A stretch of DNA of 64,000 bases from Plantago ovata (lineage: Eukaryota > Streptophyta > Magnoliopsida > Lamiales > Plantaginaceae): assembly GCA_028274465.1 (NCBI GenBank), contig CM051456.1, positions 126,124,880 through 126,188,879 of the forward strand. Reading direction: 5' to 3'. The position numbers and the translations under genes were made by a program. This document shows, one piece after another, positions 27,790 to 40,923 of the stretch. Each line of letters opens with the position of its first letter. The stretch's first letter is position 1. The notes below the pieces were generated by a model, which saw only the letters and a program-made list of their open reading frames with translations, was not told where the DNA came from and searched no databases.

Positions 27790-29354
27790 TATCATACAAT
27801 TTTATGTACATACGAGTGTGTAAATTAGAATAATCCAGAGTAATGCTCATGTAGTGATATTATTTCTAGTATTAATTTATTAAATGCATCTGTTTTAATT
27901 AGGGACAGGGGATGGACCAAGAGTGATATTATATAGTAGACTTCCCGACCACCTCTAAAATTTTAAACATAATTTCTTTTACATATTCATCAAGTGATGT
28001 GGATCTCATGTTGATGGAGTGCCATTGGAGTTGCAAAGTCAAACAGAGCTATAGATGCCTATCCATGCCATACTATTTAGAAACACTGAACTGAAGATAT
28101 GCTGAAGCTGAACCTTATTAAGTCAACCTGATTTGGTGGCATTCACATTGCCGTATACATTATCATGAGATATAAAAACGAAAACGATGGGCCGACACAA
28201 CATTATTTTGGGCCGAGGTATAACTGAGCCCAGAGGCCCCAGACCTGCATGTAGCCTAAGTGCCTAACTAATAGTCTAATACTAATATTATTATTTTTTT
28301 TTAGTATTTATTTTATGACAGTTTATATTATTTCAGCATACTTGAAAGTGTACACCACCATCATCATTAATCTTTGTTCTCTTCATGTCTGAAAATTCAT
28401 TATTTTCAATTCATTTCAATTCAATTCTGTTCAGGTTCATTCAGTTCTGTTCAGACTTGTTTAGTTATATTTTATACTACAAATAAATTCAGTTCAGTTC
28501 TGTTCAGCTTCATTCGATTCTGTTCAATTCAGTTCAGACGAAAATAAGAGTTTCTTAATACTCCTATTATACTCTATACTTGCAGCAATTCACATCTATC
28601 TATTAAACAAAATTCTGGAATGGCGAAAGATAGTTCGGAAAAAACTATATCCTTACGACTTATGGATGTTTTCTGTCGAATCAATCACCACCTATCGATC
28701 GAAATTCTAACAACTCAACTGATCATGATCACGCTTTTACCTCTATCATTTTACCAACATTGCTTGTTGGGCTTTAATTAGATGCCTGCATGTAACCCAC
28801 ATTCCTCATGTTTGTTTCTTTTTGCCAACTTAAAAGTCTAACTACTGTTATAATAATGTAAAAGAAAAACAGTGAATACTAGCTTAGATTGAACTAATTC
28901 AATGAATTATTACCTTAGGGACCCAATAGATTTGTTCCGTCCAAGAATAACCATGTGCCCTTGTTGTAATCTTTTTGGTTGATGAATAAAAGCACTAATA
29001 TCTTATAGTACAACTACTAGTATTTCTTATCTTAAACCCAAAAAAGGGAAAAAGAGCACCACATCTTGTTTCCACTTAGCTAGGCATTATCACTTGATTT
29101 AGGTGCTAATTGTCGTGACGGTGACGAGTGTGAGTCAATTAGTCATTACGAACAATTCTTTTTTCGAATAAAAAGAAATTAGTCATTAACAGTTGATTTG
29201 TTTAATGGGATGAAAAAAAAAAAGGTAAAAAAATAAATGAGACAGAGTAAATACATGCATAACAGTCTTTTTAGATATAGTTTCACATTAAACATATTCA
29301 AATTTAAAAATGTTTCTAGAGATTCTGTCCAACCTTTAAATTAATAAATAGTCT
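27790..29354. other. Intergenic with TTCA-rich repeat
   Basis: No gene seen. At about 28,380-28,545 a dense run of TTCAGTTC, TTCAATTC and TTCTGTTCAG units forms a degenerate minisatellite. Confidence 0.5.
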
Positions 29355-29520
29355 TATACTTTTTTTTAAACGATAAATATTACACTTACTCATATACAAA
29401 GTTTTTATATCACCTTATACCTCCATACCTAAACCACATTATATCTCCATCAGATATCGAACCATACACCTCTCTCTCATCACTCCAACTCCCTTCCACC
29501 CGTGGTACTCTTAATTATCT
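29355..29520 (-). mobile_element. tRNA-derived SINE copy (diverged)
   Basis: It shares the order T-run, ACCTTATACCTCC, ACCTAAACCACATTATATCTCC, TCGAACC with the copies at 18,325 and 45,704. It is the same minus orientation and strongly decayed. Confidence 0.45.
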
Positions 29521-30008
29521 TAATTATAATAATAGAAGTCAAACTTTACTCAAAACTCGAGTGGTACTCTAGAGGTACATCGTATGAGATAAGTTACAAA
29601 TTAGAATATCTATCAAATTAGTGGAACATGAATCTTGACAATAGTAGAAGGAGTCGGCAATAAACTACAAAGACGATGATGATGACCATGGTATATGTTT
29701 GTTTGTTCTCTAGTATTCGTATTGCGTAAATGAATGGTTGTGTTCCCAATTGAAACCTTTCCTAAATAAGATGGCAATGTTGCTGACGTACAAGCACAAA
29801 GCTAGCATGGAAATGAGGATTTTCTTATCTTAACTTTTGTAATTCCACTGAAATACTTTGGAATAGAATGTTAAGTACTTTTTTTTTTTCTGTGTATATT
29901 TGAGCGTGGCAATTGATACAACTTAACTTAATTTCGGTTTATCTATTCCCTTCCTAGAACCGTAATGATAAGTTTTGAAGTAATAGCAAGTACTACAACT
30001 CTACAAGT

Positions 30009-32137
30009 GTAATGATAAGTTTTTTTAAAGCAACAAAAAACTCTGTGAAAAGGCATAAAACATGCCTTAAATACTTATGCTATTGCTTCTGGTCAGAAAA
30101 TCTGTTGGGAAAAATCTAAAATCTTATTCTCCCCAAATTCTTCAACAAATAGGAAACAAAAAATCCTTCATACCTTAGGGGTCACTGGAAATAAAAGGCT
30201 TGATAGATATCTAGGGCTCCCTTTCCTGTTTGGCAAGAAAAAAACTGACTTATTTGATCATGTGGTGGATAGGGTTATTGGAAAAATAGACAATTGGTAC
30301 TCAAAGTATCTCTCTTATGCTAGAAGAGCTACCCTAATCTCAGCAGTCACAAATACCATTCCTGCTTATTGTATGCAAATAGCAAAAGTACCAACAACCT
30401 GTATTGAGAAGATAAACTCCTGCAATAAACAATTCTTATGGAATGCTACTAAGGATTCAAAGAAAAAGGCAAGAATAAATTGGAATGCTGTTTGCTTACC
30501 AAAAAACCAAGGAGGGCTGGGTATAAGGAATTTAGAAAATATGAACAAAGCCTTTCAACTGAAATTAGCTTGGAAACTTCTGACAAAAGAAAATAGCCTT
30601 TGGGAACAAGTCCTTAAAAATAAATACTACCCTAACTCTTCCTTTTTAGAAGCTGATAGCATATCAAATCATAGCTGGCTTTGGAAAACCCTTCTAAAAC
30701 ATAGAGATACTTTTAAAGAAGGAATTTCCTGGGATTTAGGTTCAGGAACTCTAACAAATTTCTGGACAGATAAATGGCTAAATAATAAAAAATTAGAGGA
30801 GGACTATGTCCTTTCTTGCAACAAAGATGAAAAAGTGGCTGACTATGCAAGTAATGGTACTTGGAATATTATTAAACTTCAACAAGTGCTTCACCCAGAT
30901 CTAGTTGATGAAATTATAGCCTGGCCACCCCCCCCAAGGAAATCTTCAAGATAATATAATTTGGAATAAAAGTAACAATGGAGTTTTTTCTATAAAAAGT
31001 GTCTACAGTATGATAACAAAACCAACCCTTCCCCATCTACCTTGGCATAAACTCTGGAATCTTAAGCTTTTTCCAAGAATAATTTTTTTTCTTTGGACAA
31101 CAATTTATGATAGATTGCCTACAGCTCAAAGACTCCATAAACAACATATTATAGACAGCCCAGCCTGTTCCCTTTGTAATCATGAGGTAGAAACCTTGGA
31201 ACACCTCTTTTTCACTTGCTCAAGGTTCTCTGACCTGAGGAAAACTGTCCTCCCGGCACACTTGCAACACTCTATTATTTCTCTTATTTTCCAGGAAAAC
31301 GCAAATAATCCGACGCAATTAATTTTACTCAACTACTTTTGGATTATTTGGAATGCAAGGAATGCGTTTCTGTTTGCTCAGAAACCAATCTCCTGTAATC
31401 TCCTGAGAAAAGAATTGCACAAGCTTTCCACGGACACTTTTTTTGCAGGTAAGGTTCAGCAAGAGGACATGGAAGCATTAAAATACCCTGCACTTGGCAG
31501 AAACCACCTCAACACTACGCATGTTTGAATACTGATGGTTCGGTAAGGCTGGAAAATGGTAATGCAGGAATAGGATGTGTCATTAGGGACACTCAAGGTC
31601 ATCTCATATTAGCACTTTCGGCCTCTATTGGAAAAACAACCAATAATATGGCAGAACTCTTAGCAATCAAAGTTGGTTTAATCCTTTGTCATGCAATTAA
31701 TTTAACAAAAATTATTTTACAAACTGACTCACAATATGCATTTAAATGTTTAAACAGAGAGAGTCAAGCAGCATGACAGCACAAAGCTATAATAAGGGAC
31801 ATTGAAGAATTGATGGAAGGAAGAACAGTGGAAACAAATTTTACCTTTCGGGAAGGAAACAACGTAGCAGATACATTAGCAAAAAATGGAAGCCAAAAAG
31901 AAGAATGTGTCGGAGTTCAACTAATTTTCAAAGTTCGATAGTTGATCTTAATATTTGTAATAACTCAGATTTTCTTTCTATGCTTTCTCCGGATATTTAT
32001 GATCAGAATGTTTGCCCAAGTTGGCTCAACGATCTGCTCATATCGGATCTAAACAATGTTAATTATCGGTCTATTCGTCAGAAAGACCTGGGCACTTTGT
32101 AACCTATCTTTAGTAATAAAATGTTTCCTTAAAAAAA
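30009..32137 (+). mobile_element. 5'-truncated L1-type LINE with 12-bp target duplication
   Basis: AACTCTACAAGT flanks both ends (29,997-30,008 and 32,138-32,149), and an A-tail precedes the right copy, the hallmark of target-primed insertion. The body begins inside the reverse-transcriptase thumb (SGQKI, then RYLGLPFLFGKK). It continues through the zf-RVT region (CSLCNHEVETLEHLFFTC, about 31,160-31,220) and the RNase H domain (NTDGSVRLENGNAGIGCVIR at 31,525 on). The frame is broken near 30,940 in a C-run, around 31,528, and by TGA at 31,774. It is therefore dead. Endonuclease and most of the polymerase are missing. Confidence 0.92.
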
Positions 32138-32382
32138 AACTCTACAAGTCAAGTGACTTATTCGCACATGTGACTATTATAGTATTCTATTTTTTTATAG
32201 TTGTGAATGAAATAAACCAAACGTCAATAAATTTAGTTGACGTGTGCAATTAAAGAACGCTTTTAACATTCTCTTTATGTGTGCGCATACATGGGTAACC
32301 ACCAATTTTCAGACCCAAACTTTTAATCCGTCCTTAAAATCTTTTCTTAGCTAGAGATATTACTGTTATTCTAGTTAACTGG

Positions 32383-32477
32383 TGATGCTTCACCTACGAC
32401 CAATAGCTCGGGGGTTCGAGTCACCACGGGATAAATGGGGAACCATTATTGATTCTCGATTTGCAGTTTCGAAAAAA
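32383..32477 (+). mobile_element. Very short SINE, 95 bp
   Basis: AGTTAACTGG occurs directly on both sides (32,373-32,382 and 32,478-32,487). Inside are a box B-like GGTTCGAGTCAC and a short A-tail. The size, the exact 10-bp target duplication and the tail define a LINE-mobilised, tRNA-related SINE. Box A is not obvious. The downstream part of the element has no similarity I recognise. Confidence 0.75.
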
Positions 32478-32489
32478 AGTTAACTGGAG

Positions 32490-33731
32490 CTGAATATAGC
32501 CGATTTATGTTGGATCTCGAATAATGTTTAACCAGTTAGTGGTACAACATAACCTATAATCTGTTAACAAATTCTTTTCATGTTTTCTTTGTTCCAAAGA
32601 TATCATCTAGACATCATACTTCCATCGTGATGCACCTAATCAATTTGATACCATGGCAATTCTTTTAACAGGGACAATTAACTAAACTCATTTCCGTCCC
32701 AATCGAGTTTTCACCATCACGGAAGGTTCATTTATCCCCCAAAATAGTATTTCGAATCTTAGAAAGTCAATGTCATTTTCATTGGTCCACCTGTCAAACA
32801 TCAGTTTCTATTTCCCCTCCCTTTTTTCCGGCTCCGATAATAATTTGACACAAAAAATGGCTACTTAACCAAATAATTGAACTTTGTCACAATTTAATGC
32901 GCATCAATATCACAGCAAACCCTGATTATAATGTGTGAACCTAAATGACTCATAGACTGATTGTTACATCCCCACTATCTTACATGAGTTCTAAACGATA
33001 CCTAACACATGTTATATAACCTTATTACAAACTGGGTAATTATAATAAACTTCAAAAACACAATACTAATGGTTGTTGGCTGAAACGTAAAGGACTTAAA
33101 TTCACCCAATTACGGTATCATGTTCAACTATTATGAAGGTAAATACGACCGCCGGAAAAATTATCCAAATAAAATTATATCAGTGCTCGATTCAATTAAT
33201 GATATGTAGTAGCATATATATCGGTGAAAACACAACGCGTGACGCATTGCAATTGGGTTTATTCCTTGATGATATCTCATGCTATCGAGTGTCATACAAT
33301 AGCATAAATAAAACATAATGCCAAAGAATAAACTTTAATTAGCTTCTTGATGGTGTTAGTTAATGATGCATGTTAATGCCTATAGTTTACTAAACTCATA
33401 ATTGGAGGAAGATTCGAAGGTGGGTTACCCAATTGCAAAGCTTACCATCTAAAAGTTGGTACCACGTGAATAAAGAGGATTATGACCTCCACAACTTGCA
33501 GTTTTTCACCTAATCCACACATTTTTCTTTCTAATTACCTCCACTTACACATAAAAAAACACTAATCTAATTAAACAATTATCATGGCAAGTCATTAAAA
33601 AGTAATTACAATTCACATTAAAGAAAAAATATCATAAAAGGTGGCAGCAGAGCAGAGAATATTTTGTAGTACTATACTGTAGATGAAAGAATATTCATAT
33701 TAGCCCGGTTCGACTTCGATTCATATCGATC
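32490..33731. other. Intergenic, no gene seen
   Basis: AT-rich with short chance frames. The last part should hold the 3' UTR of the bHLH gene on the minus strand. Confidence 0.45.
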
Positions 33732-34507
33732 TCAGGCCAAACCCGACGTTGAGGCTGAACCGGAAATTGACAGAAGCTCCAGTACTGCACTCATGGCTCT
33801 TATCTGCAATCCCATAACCAGATATTACATCATCATTTAAATATAACTATTTACTACTTATTTAAAATTGTGAACGTAATTTAATCATTTATATTTTATA
33901 TTAATATGATACGGAGGCTTCAAATTGTTTATACCTGCATCTCAAGGGCGGGAATATAGTCAGCAACCTCCTCCAAAACCACCGGCAACGGCTGTTTCCG
34001 GCAACCAGGAACGATTCTACCCAACACGCGCCCTTTCCTCTGAACAGCCGGCATCCCCCTGGATCTCAATCGCATAACGCTCACTTTCGATTTCCTTCGC
34101 AAACGGCTGCTGTTCCCGGTGGTGATAACCGTCATCACCTTCCGCTCTCGCTTCGCGATGTTGTTCTTCTTCATGAACTTGAGCTTGAGCCGGCTCGTGA
34201 GTATGGCTCGGCTCCATCTCGACCGTCCTTTCGCCGTCGCGGCGAGGACTCTGTCAGCCGCATCGCGAACGCGCTTCGGAGACGCCTCTGCGGAGGAAGA
34301 GTCGGAACGGACTTGCCGTAGCTCGGCGAGGAGCTTGGATGAGTAGATCTGCTGCTGAGAGTCGGATTTCCATTGGATTGGGGAATCTGTGGGGAGATTC
34401 TGCTGCTGGTGAGGTTCGGCTTGGATTTTCTTCTTCTTCCTTCTCCTGGTCGAAGGATTTATCGACGGATTTGATGACGATAGCAGTGACGTTGCTGTTG
34501 TTGCCAT
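33732..34507 (-). CDS. Atypical bHLH transcription factor, bHLH147/148/149 (IBH1/AIF-like) type
   Basis: Two exons (34507-33935, 33803-33732) encode 214 residues. After a Ser/Thr-rich start and an Arg/Lys patch (RRRKKKKIQ) come the conserved WKSDSQQQIYSSKLLAELRQ block, KRVRDAADRVLAATAKGRSRWSRAIL, and a C-terminal helix-loop-helix RVLGRIVPGCRKQPLPVVLE ending ADYIPALEMQ then IRAMSAVLELLS. The canonical basic E-box residues (H-E-R) are absent, so it probably acts by dimerising with other bHLH proteins; relatives damp or modulate brassinosteroid- and gibberellin-linked cell elongation (family knowledge). The start at 34,507 was chosen because relatives begin with a similar MA-Ser-rich stretch. 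The frame is open 32 codons further upstream, but that part has no family character. A possible non-coding leader exon lies near 34,731-34,763. Confidence 0.9.
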
Positions 34508-34799
34508 GGATTGTAGCTGCTGAATTGAATCTGTTGCAACGGATTCGAATTGAAATGAGTGAGAATCGGAAACTGGTACTACGCCAGTACAGAGTAGATT
34601 CAAAGAGGAATCGGAAAAGGTGAATTGAAATTAGTGAGCAGGAATTGATTACAGACCAGATAACAGTCAATTAGGCTTAATAAATGAAGCTTAAATTAAT
34701 GACGTGAAGAAGAAGAAGATTTCTTTTACCTGGTGGTGTTGTTGCTATCGGTGATTGGTGCACCTGCAAAATTGAGATTAGAGAAGAAAAGAAATGGAA

Positions 34800-35039
34800 A
34801 TTTGTTTGTTTCTGTTAAATTGGTTGGGTTGTGAGTAGTGAGGATGAAGAAATGGTTAGAGAGAGTGGAGAAGGCTTTTTATTTATAGGGAATGATGATA
34901 ATGATATAATATAAAGGGAGTGGATGTGTCACGTACTGGCTCGTATTCTCAAAATTTCACATGTTCATACTACTAACTTATCACTCACTGGGCGGGAGAA
35001 ATTTGTACTATAGGAATAAACAGGGGAACACGGAACACC
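34800..35039. promoter_or_regulatory. bHLH gene upstream region
   Basis: It is GA-rich on the plus strand (AGAGAGAGTGGAGAAGG at about 34,857), i.e. a CT-rich tract on the gene's strand just upstream of the presumed leader, as often seen near plant transcription starts. The exact start site is not determined. Confidence 0.35.
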
Positions 35040-35620
35040 TAGTTAAAATCGAGGAGTTCGACATCGATCAAATAAGGTTGAAAAATCATTGGAGCGAACC
35101 CAAAAAGTAGAGTTGGGGAGAAAAATATATATATACATGATTATTTCGAGAGTTTAAAGGGTTAAACTTAAAAATTCGTAAATATTTTATATATATAATT
35201 AAAAATTTTATCCGTCAACATTGAAACAATGATAAAAAAAACCAAAATTCTGCTCGAGTTGGGTCACTACCACCCATATTAGGAACATAACAAATAGTAG
35301 TCTCTAGCCATAATCATGTTATTTGAGTTCAGCCGAGATAAGTATCGCCAGGCTCGAGTAATAGAAGAGCCGAGCTCGACACATTAAAAAACGAGTAAAA
35401 GGTTAAGTTCAAGCATAACTCATAATAATCACGAGTCTCCAACCTACAAAGGTATAAAATGTGTTATATATCACAAACGTTATCAAACCTACCATATCAC
35501 CGACTCAAGTCTAGTCGGGCTCGTTAGTAAAACGAGTTTAAAAAGAGACTGAAGCTCATTCAAAATTATTATCAAATGAGTCGAGCTCAATTCTAACCGA
35601 GTAATCACTAATCAGTAAGC
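35040..35620. repeat. Dispersed GCTCGA/CTCG-rich repeat, copy 1
   Basis: GAGCTCGA, GAGCCGAGCTCGACA, AAACGAGT and AGTCGAGCTCAA motifs are scattered through AT-rich DNA. The same vocabulary occurs at 53,990-54,490. This resembles a widespread plant interspersed repeat, but I cannot name it. Confidence 0.45.
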
Positions 35621-36934
35621 CAGGAGTCGCATAACTCCCTCATATGAACTCCGCCGGGGTTATTACTCATGTTGATCAACTTGTTTATTCACTAAACCAA
35701 AGATTAGAAGCATTACCATTTTCTTTAATTGAGTAATGAGAAACTGAATTAACAGTTACCGGAAGAGGAAGATTGATTGCATTTGTAAATTTGTTTATAT
35801 TGGGGTGCATGTGCTGGGCGTGGCCCGCCACAGTCAATGGGTGGGAAGAGGCCCTACTTTCATGTGCGTCTGCTTTCTATGTCTATCTATCAGTCACCGT
35901 TACAGTTCTCTCTCTCTTCTACACACTCCTGTCCTATCTCCACCTCATCACCCCGTTACGTTCCACCTTCTATTCCTAAATCCGGTTTAATTTCATTCAC
36001 AAAATTTTCAGTTACTCGATCCATGCCGTGAATAATTTACGTCTGATTTACGAGGTTTTAACTAGTGTTATATTACCTGTTTGAATGTTACTGTGTATTT
36101 GGTGTTAACTTATAAGGTGATTTAACTTTATTTGTTTGTTAAGCAAAATAAATTTGCGGTTCATGTTACATGTTAATAACGTGACTGATTTGAAAAGTTA
36201 TGATATAAATTGACTGATTAGTTTTATCAGTTTGTTTCGTCAAATGGACACATAGTATCCAATATGAAGTAGTACAAAGCGGATAGAAAATAAAATGTGA
36301 AGAAATGAATGAGAGATAAAAAAAAAATACAGCATAAAAAAATAGTGGATGAGAGAGTATTATAAACTAAAATTTAACCAACATCATCTCATTATCCTAT
36401 GATCCTATCTAAAGTCTAAACAAGTGTTTCGGAATACAGTACTAAATCAAATATCACATTTAGCTGGAAGATTAACGTATAATATGAAATATGTAATGCT
36501 TGATATGAGATGGAGAATAAAATTGAAGCTAAATTATACTACATTGAGATACGAATATACAATCATAAAACCAACCTTAAAATATATACAGAATATATCT
36601 CCATCATTATTGGGATTAGCATATAAACTAAACATGAACAACCAATCTTGCTTGGCTTTAAAGTCTACTCGTAGTACATAAAATAACTAGTAGAGTTTAA
36701 AATAGTAGCTGTAGTGATGATTATTTTCATCTTTTCCATGATTAAATATTCCAAACAAAGTTGTGCATGCACTGGACTCTAGTATCTGTATTTTTGTAGG
36801 TAAATGAGGGAAAGAAGAATATTTTTTTAAATGGGTCAAAACAAATTATTTTACATGCTTTACCATCAATTTTGTTTTTATTTTTCAATGTTTATCTTAC
36901 ACCAAACATTGAAAAGTATATGCAAATAGATTTT

Positions 36935-37045
36935 TTTTTAATTTTTAACACCATCTATGACTCCGTCGAAATTCAAACCTTCAACATTTATTTACCGTGC
37001 TACTCCAGCGTCCTTACGGTCAAACCACCTCATAACTCCTCTCTA
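36935..37045 (-). mobile_element. tRNA-derived SINE fragment
   Basis: A T-run, then CTCCGTCGAAATTCAAACCTTC and a GCTACTCCAGCG...ACGGTCAAACCAC segment, parallels the copy at 18,325. It is shorter than the other copies. Confidence 0.4.
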
Positions 37046-37049
37046 TGCA

Positions 37050-40000
37050 AATTTAGAACCAAATAATATAATATGTATACAAATTTTGGTTTATTTCTTT
37101 AACCAAAGTGGAAGCATGCATTTACCAAAAGTGCCAATCAATCGGAAAAATTAACTTTGAGTCAGAACCAAAGTGGCAGCCATGTGCAGCAGCTTCACAA
37201 AAGTCTAATGCTCCAAAGAAACCGAAAAATAAGTTGACTCAAAAAACCACTTGATAATACTTCTACTACGAGTACTATATTTCATTTAGAAATGACAACT
37301 TGTACTTTAAGATCTAATCCAAATTCTCACCGTAATTATCGTATCATGTGCAGTTTAACAATCAAATAAAACACATAGATTGCACATAAGCATATAAGCA
37401 GGCATCAATAATCATAAGCAAGGGCTAACTGTTCCCCCTAATATTGAGACAGCATTATACTATGAATAAAGCTTATTCATATCATAACTTGCTATAGCAG
37501 AAACCTAAGCTGACGTTATAAATTATAATGATGCTAATAAAAGAACTTTCATAACCACTCCACTCCTGGTTAGTAGTTAAATTATACTCCTAACCACATA
37601 TAACTTGCTTTTCCAGGGAGCATTGTCACCGCCTCTGGTCAGGTTCAATACTGTTATTTGAGATATGCGAAAAGTAAAGGGAAAAGAGAAAGGCATATAT
37701 CTTGGATCTTGTTCTTTGAGCATTGAACATACAAGATTGTTTAGGAAGATCAAAGTATTAGTACAGTTAAAGATACTAATCACTAGTTTAGTTCTAAGCA
37801 CAAACAGCCATGTCTAAGTTGGTCAATGATTCTGAGAATGCTGTATTGGTGTCAAATTCAGGAAGAAACTAACGAGAAGTTTGAATAAAAAACAACTCCG
37901 ACAGTTCATGCCACTGAGAAACTCTTTGACTCCTTTGTACATGTGTAGAAAGAAAAAGACTTTACAGTTGTAGATGCAAATACTACTATTTGATATGCTG
38001 ATTACATGCAACGTATAAAACTCAGTTCAGAACATCAGTTAGCTTTGTGTAATAGTGAGAAATTTCATCTGTGATTAGTCTAACTTCATCCGGAGTCAAT
38101 TGCTTATTTACTAGATTTGCACAAAAACAAAAGGAAAAAAAATGGATGAAAATTGAGAATGCCATTTTGGGATAACGATACAATTGTTCTATAATTGGAC
38201 ATTTTCATGTTCTTTCATGAAATAATGGTCATAAAACCAAATCATTTTACTCCTAGTAAAATTCAGATGAACCTGGGAACATACCAACAACACTTTGTAC
38301 TGCAGGACAGGATGCAGACTGATTTGATCTGGACAGGCTGGAGATTTTGTAGTTTAGTGAGTTCACGGCATGCATATGATATGAGTAGATGGATTCCTAC
38401 CAACACTATTACATGGAGCCACGCTCATCGATTTGTGTAGCATGGCATGAAAGACATAAGAGAAGACATAATTAGGCTTAACTATGCTTACTTGACAGAT
38501 GGTGAGTAACGATTACGCTTAACTTTGATTTAAACTCCTTGGGGCCCTTTAATGTATGTAGTAATCTCTTCTCAGCACTAAACTTATTGAAAGCAAGATG
38601 CCAAGAAAATGAAGTTAATGAAATAAAAAAGTATAGCAACCTTACAAATTGCTCAATATTTCACTCAGAAACAGGATGCAGTGAAGTCCTACAGGGTACA
38701 ATTATAATGCATTGCCCATTAGAACTGCTCTTACTAGAACTTTGAGCATTAATTGAATTCTGTTATGTCCTCAAAGAACATTTGTCTCCATCAGTGACCC
38801 GTGAATCAGAAACATCTAACGTTACAGTCTTACAGAGGCTATAACATGATCTGGCCTGAGTCATTCATCTGCCTACATGCTGGTCCTTGCCCCTTGGCTG
38901 GAACTTCATTGGTGTCGAAGTATCAAAGGAGACCTAACCAACAACAGGCATTCTTCCTGTAAAATTTGTTTATAAAATGGTTTATTCTTCTACTGGGACA
39001 CTGTTGACTGCTCTGATCCTAAACTAGAGATCTCTATTAGCATTGCCATTAGAACCTTAAACATGATCTTTTGAGGTTATTGAGTTGTAAGTTGTAACTT
39101 GTAACCATATTTCAAGTTTAAGCTATTTATAAAAATCTCCTTAAAGCTTAAAACTGAAACCGAAGTACTAGATGTCTGAAAGGGATGGTCAATTGAATCC
39201 TATCCTGGACGGCAACGGCCTTCTTTTCCTTCTTTTGGTACAAGTGAATAGTAAAATAGAAACAAACGAACCAAAATGGTCCGAGGGTAATCCCGAACTT
39301 GCATTTGAAATGAGTGATCCATCATGCCCCAATTGGAAAAGTGCCAGATACACAACTATTGCAACCTCACCTCTTCATAGTTGCTGAAGAACCCTTGTGG
39401 ATATGGATTTTTAGCAAACATTCAGGATTCCAATAAACTATTACTATATCCGGGTACCTACTTGTATCTAAATACTAAAGATATAGATGCAAGACCACAA
39501 AAACAAGAGCAACTTATGCTTTCCATCATGCATGTGAATCTAGTCTGAGTGCAATAAAATGTTACCTGTGCTTTAACAGCAATTAGAACCACTAGAGCTA
39601 GGGTGCTGCTGATCTCAGCGTGCTTATTTTAGTGCCTAAGCAACTTTTTGAGAGTAACAATAGTATCCACTATCCAAAGCCTCAGAGCTCTTGCTAACGT
39701 TAATGACTTGTGATTATCCTGACCAAGAGATTGACTACATTGGTTTGTTGGAGGAAAGCTCATGTTTGCACAACCTAAAACACAAGATAATCTGACCATT
39801 TCATACTGATGGGGCAACCTGTGAGTAATTTTTACAATATGGTCCTAAACTTTTGAGCATAGAACACAGGGGATAACATTATAAATTGATCGTCTAATGC
39901 AACTGTTAAGTTGCTTCATCCATATGCAGTAATTTCATAAAGTTGTGAATACATATTACCCATAGTAGACTCGTGACAGGTTCCTACTGCCCCAACTCTC

Positions 40001-40923
40001 AGCATAAGATCAGTCAATAAATGGAGGGGAAGATATCCAGTCTAGTTTAACTGTTCGAATATGATTAACTAACAGGCAGCAGATAACTTTTCCTCCAGCA
40101 AATATCAACAGACTAGTTTCAGTGTTTCATCTCGCAATAGCATTCAGAACAATACCAAATTATCAATCAACCTTAATTGGACAAATGGTCATATGATCCC
40201 GTTGCAGGGTCAAGTCATGCATTTGTTGATAGGCAGCTTCCTTAGAATCTTAAACTAGGAGTACTTAAAGTTTGGATTGGGTGAACGGACTAATGGAATT
40301 GGGTGCAGCTCCCCGCTCTCTAGCTTTTATTCTGTCGAAACTAGATATCTCGGACATGAAACAACTAATGAAATGTCTTGACTACAAGCATTTCCAGGGC
40401 ATACATTCAGTGAAGTATCATGTCAAATGTGATGCTAATAGAGAACAATACTTGGCAATATATGGCCTAAAGAAGCAGTATGTGATCATCTGCATCCTCC
40501 TACAGCTTAGTTAGAATTTGTCTTAGACCAGCTGGCAGAAATTAACATGCACACCGACCTACAATCAATATTCTATACAAGCGAAACACAATGACGAAAC
40601 TCATATTACTCGACATAGAGAAGAACAGTGCATCTATAACTTTTGAGCTTATTCATGTAAAACTCAAAGTCAGACAGATAAACTTGTTGTATGGTACCAA
40701 CAGCAAAAGCAACAGATATAAGCTACATATGAATATCCGCTTATGACAGACACGTATTCTTGCATATACAAATAAGAGATTCCAGGTATTACTCAACTTA
40801 GTCCCTGGTCAGATCTACTTCATCCTGAGTTTATAATAGAAGCATTAAAGGTAAGTAGGTAGCACTGTAATATGAACAGAAGGAAACTTACTCATTATCG
40901 ACAAATGAACAGGGTATAGCCCA
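37050..40923. other. Long interval without a supported gene
   Basis: Almost 4 kb of AT-rich DNA lacks a convincing coding frame, repeat or structured RNA. Two open stretches (39,172-39,387 and 40,272-40,514) have no similarity I recognise. The region just below 40,924 is presumably the 3' UTR of the next gene; a long non-coding transcript cannot be excluded. Confidence 0.4.

Noticed and set aside
34508-34603. Upstream in-frame ATG extending the bHLH protein by 32 residues
   Set aside because: The extension has no family character, and relatives begin at a position like 34,507.
39172-39387. 71-codon open frame
   Set aside because: No recognisable domain, no supporting neighbouring exons; not enough evidence for a gene.
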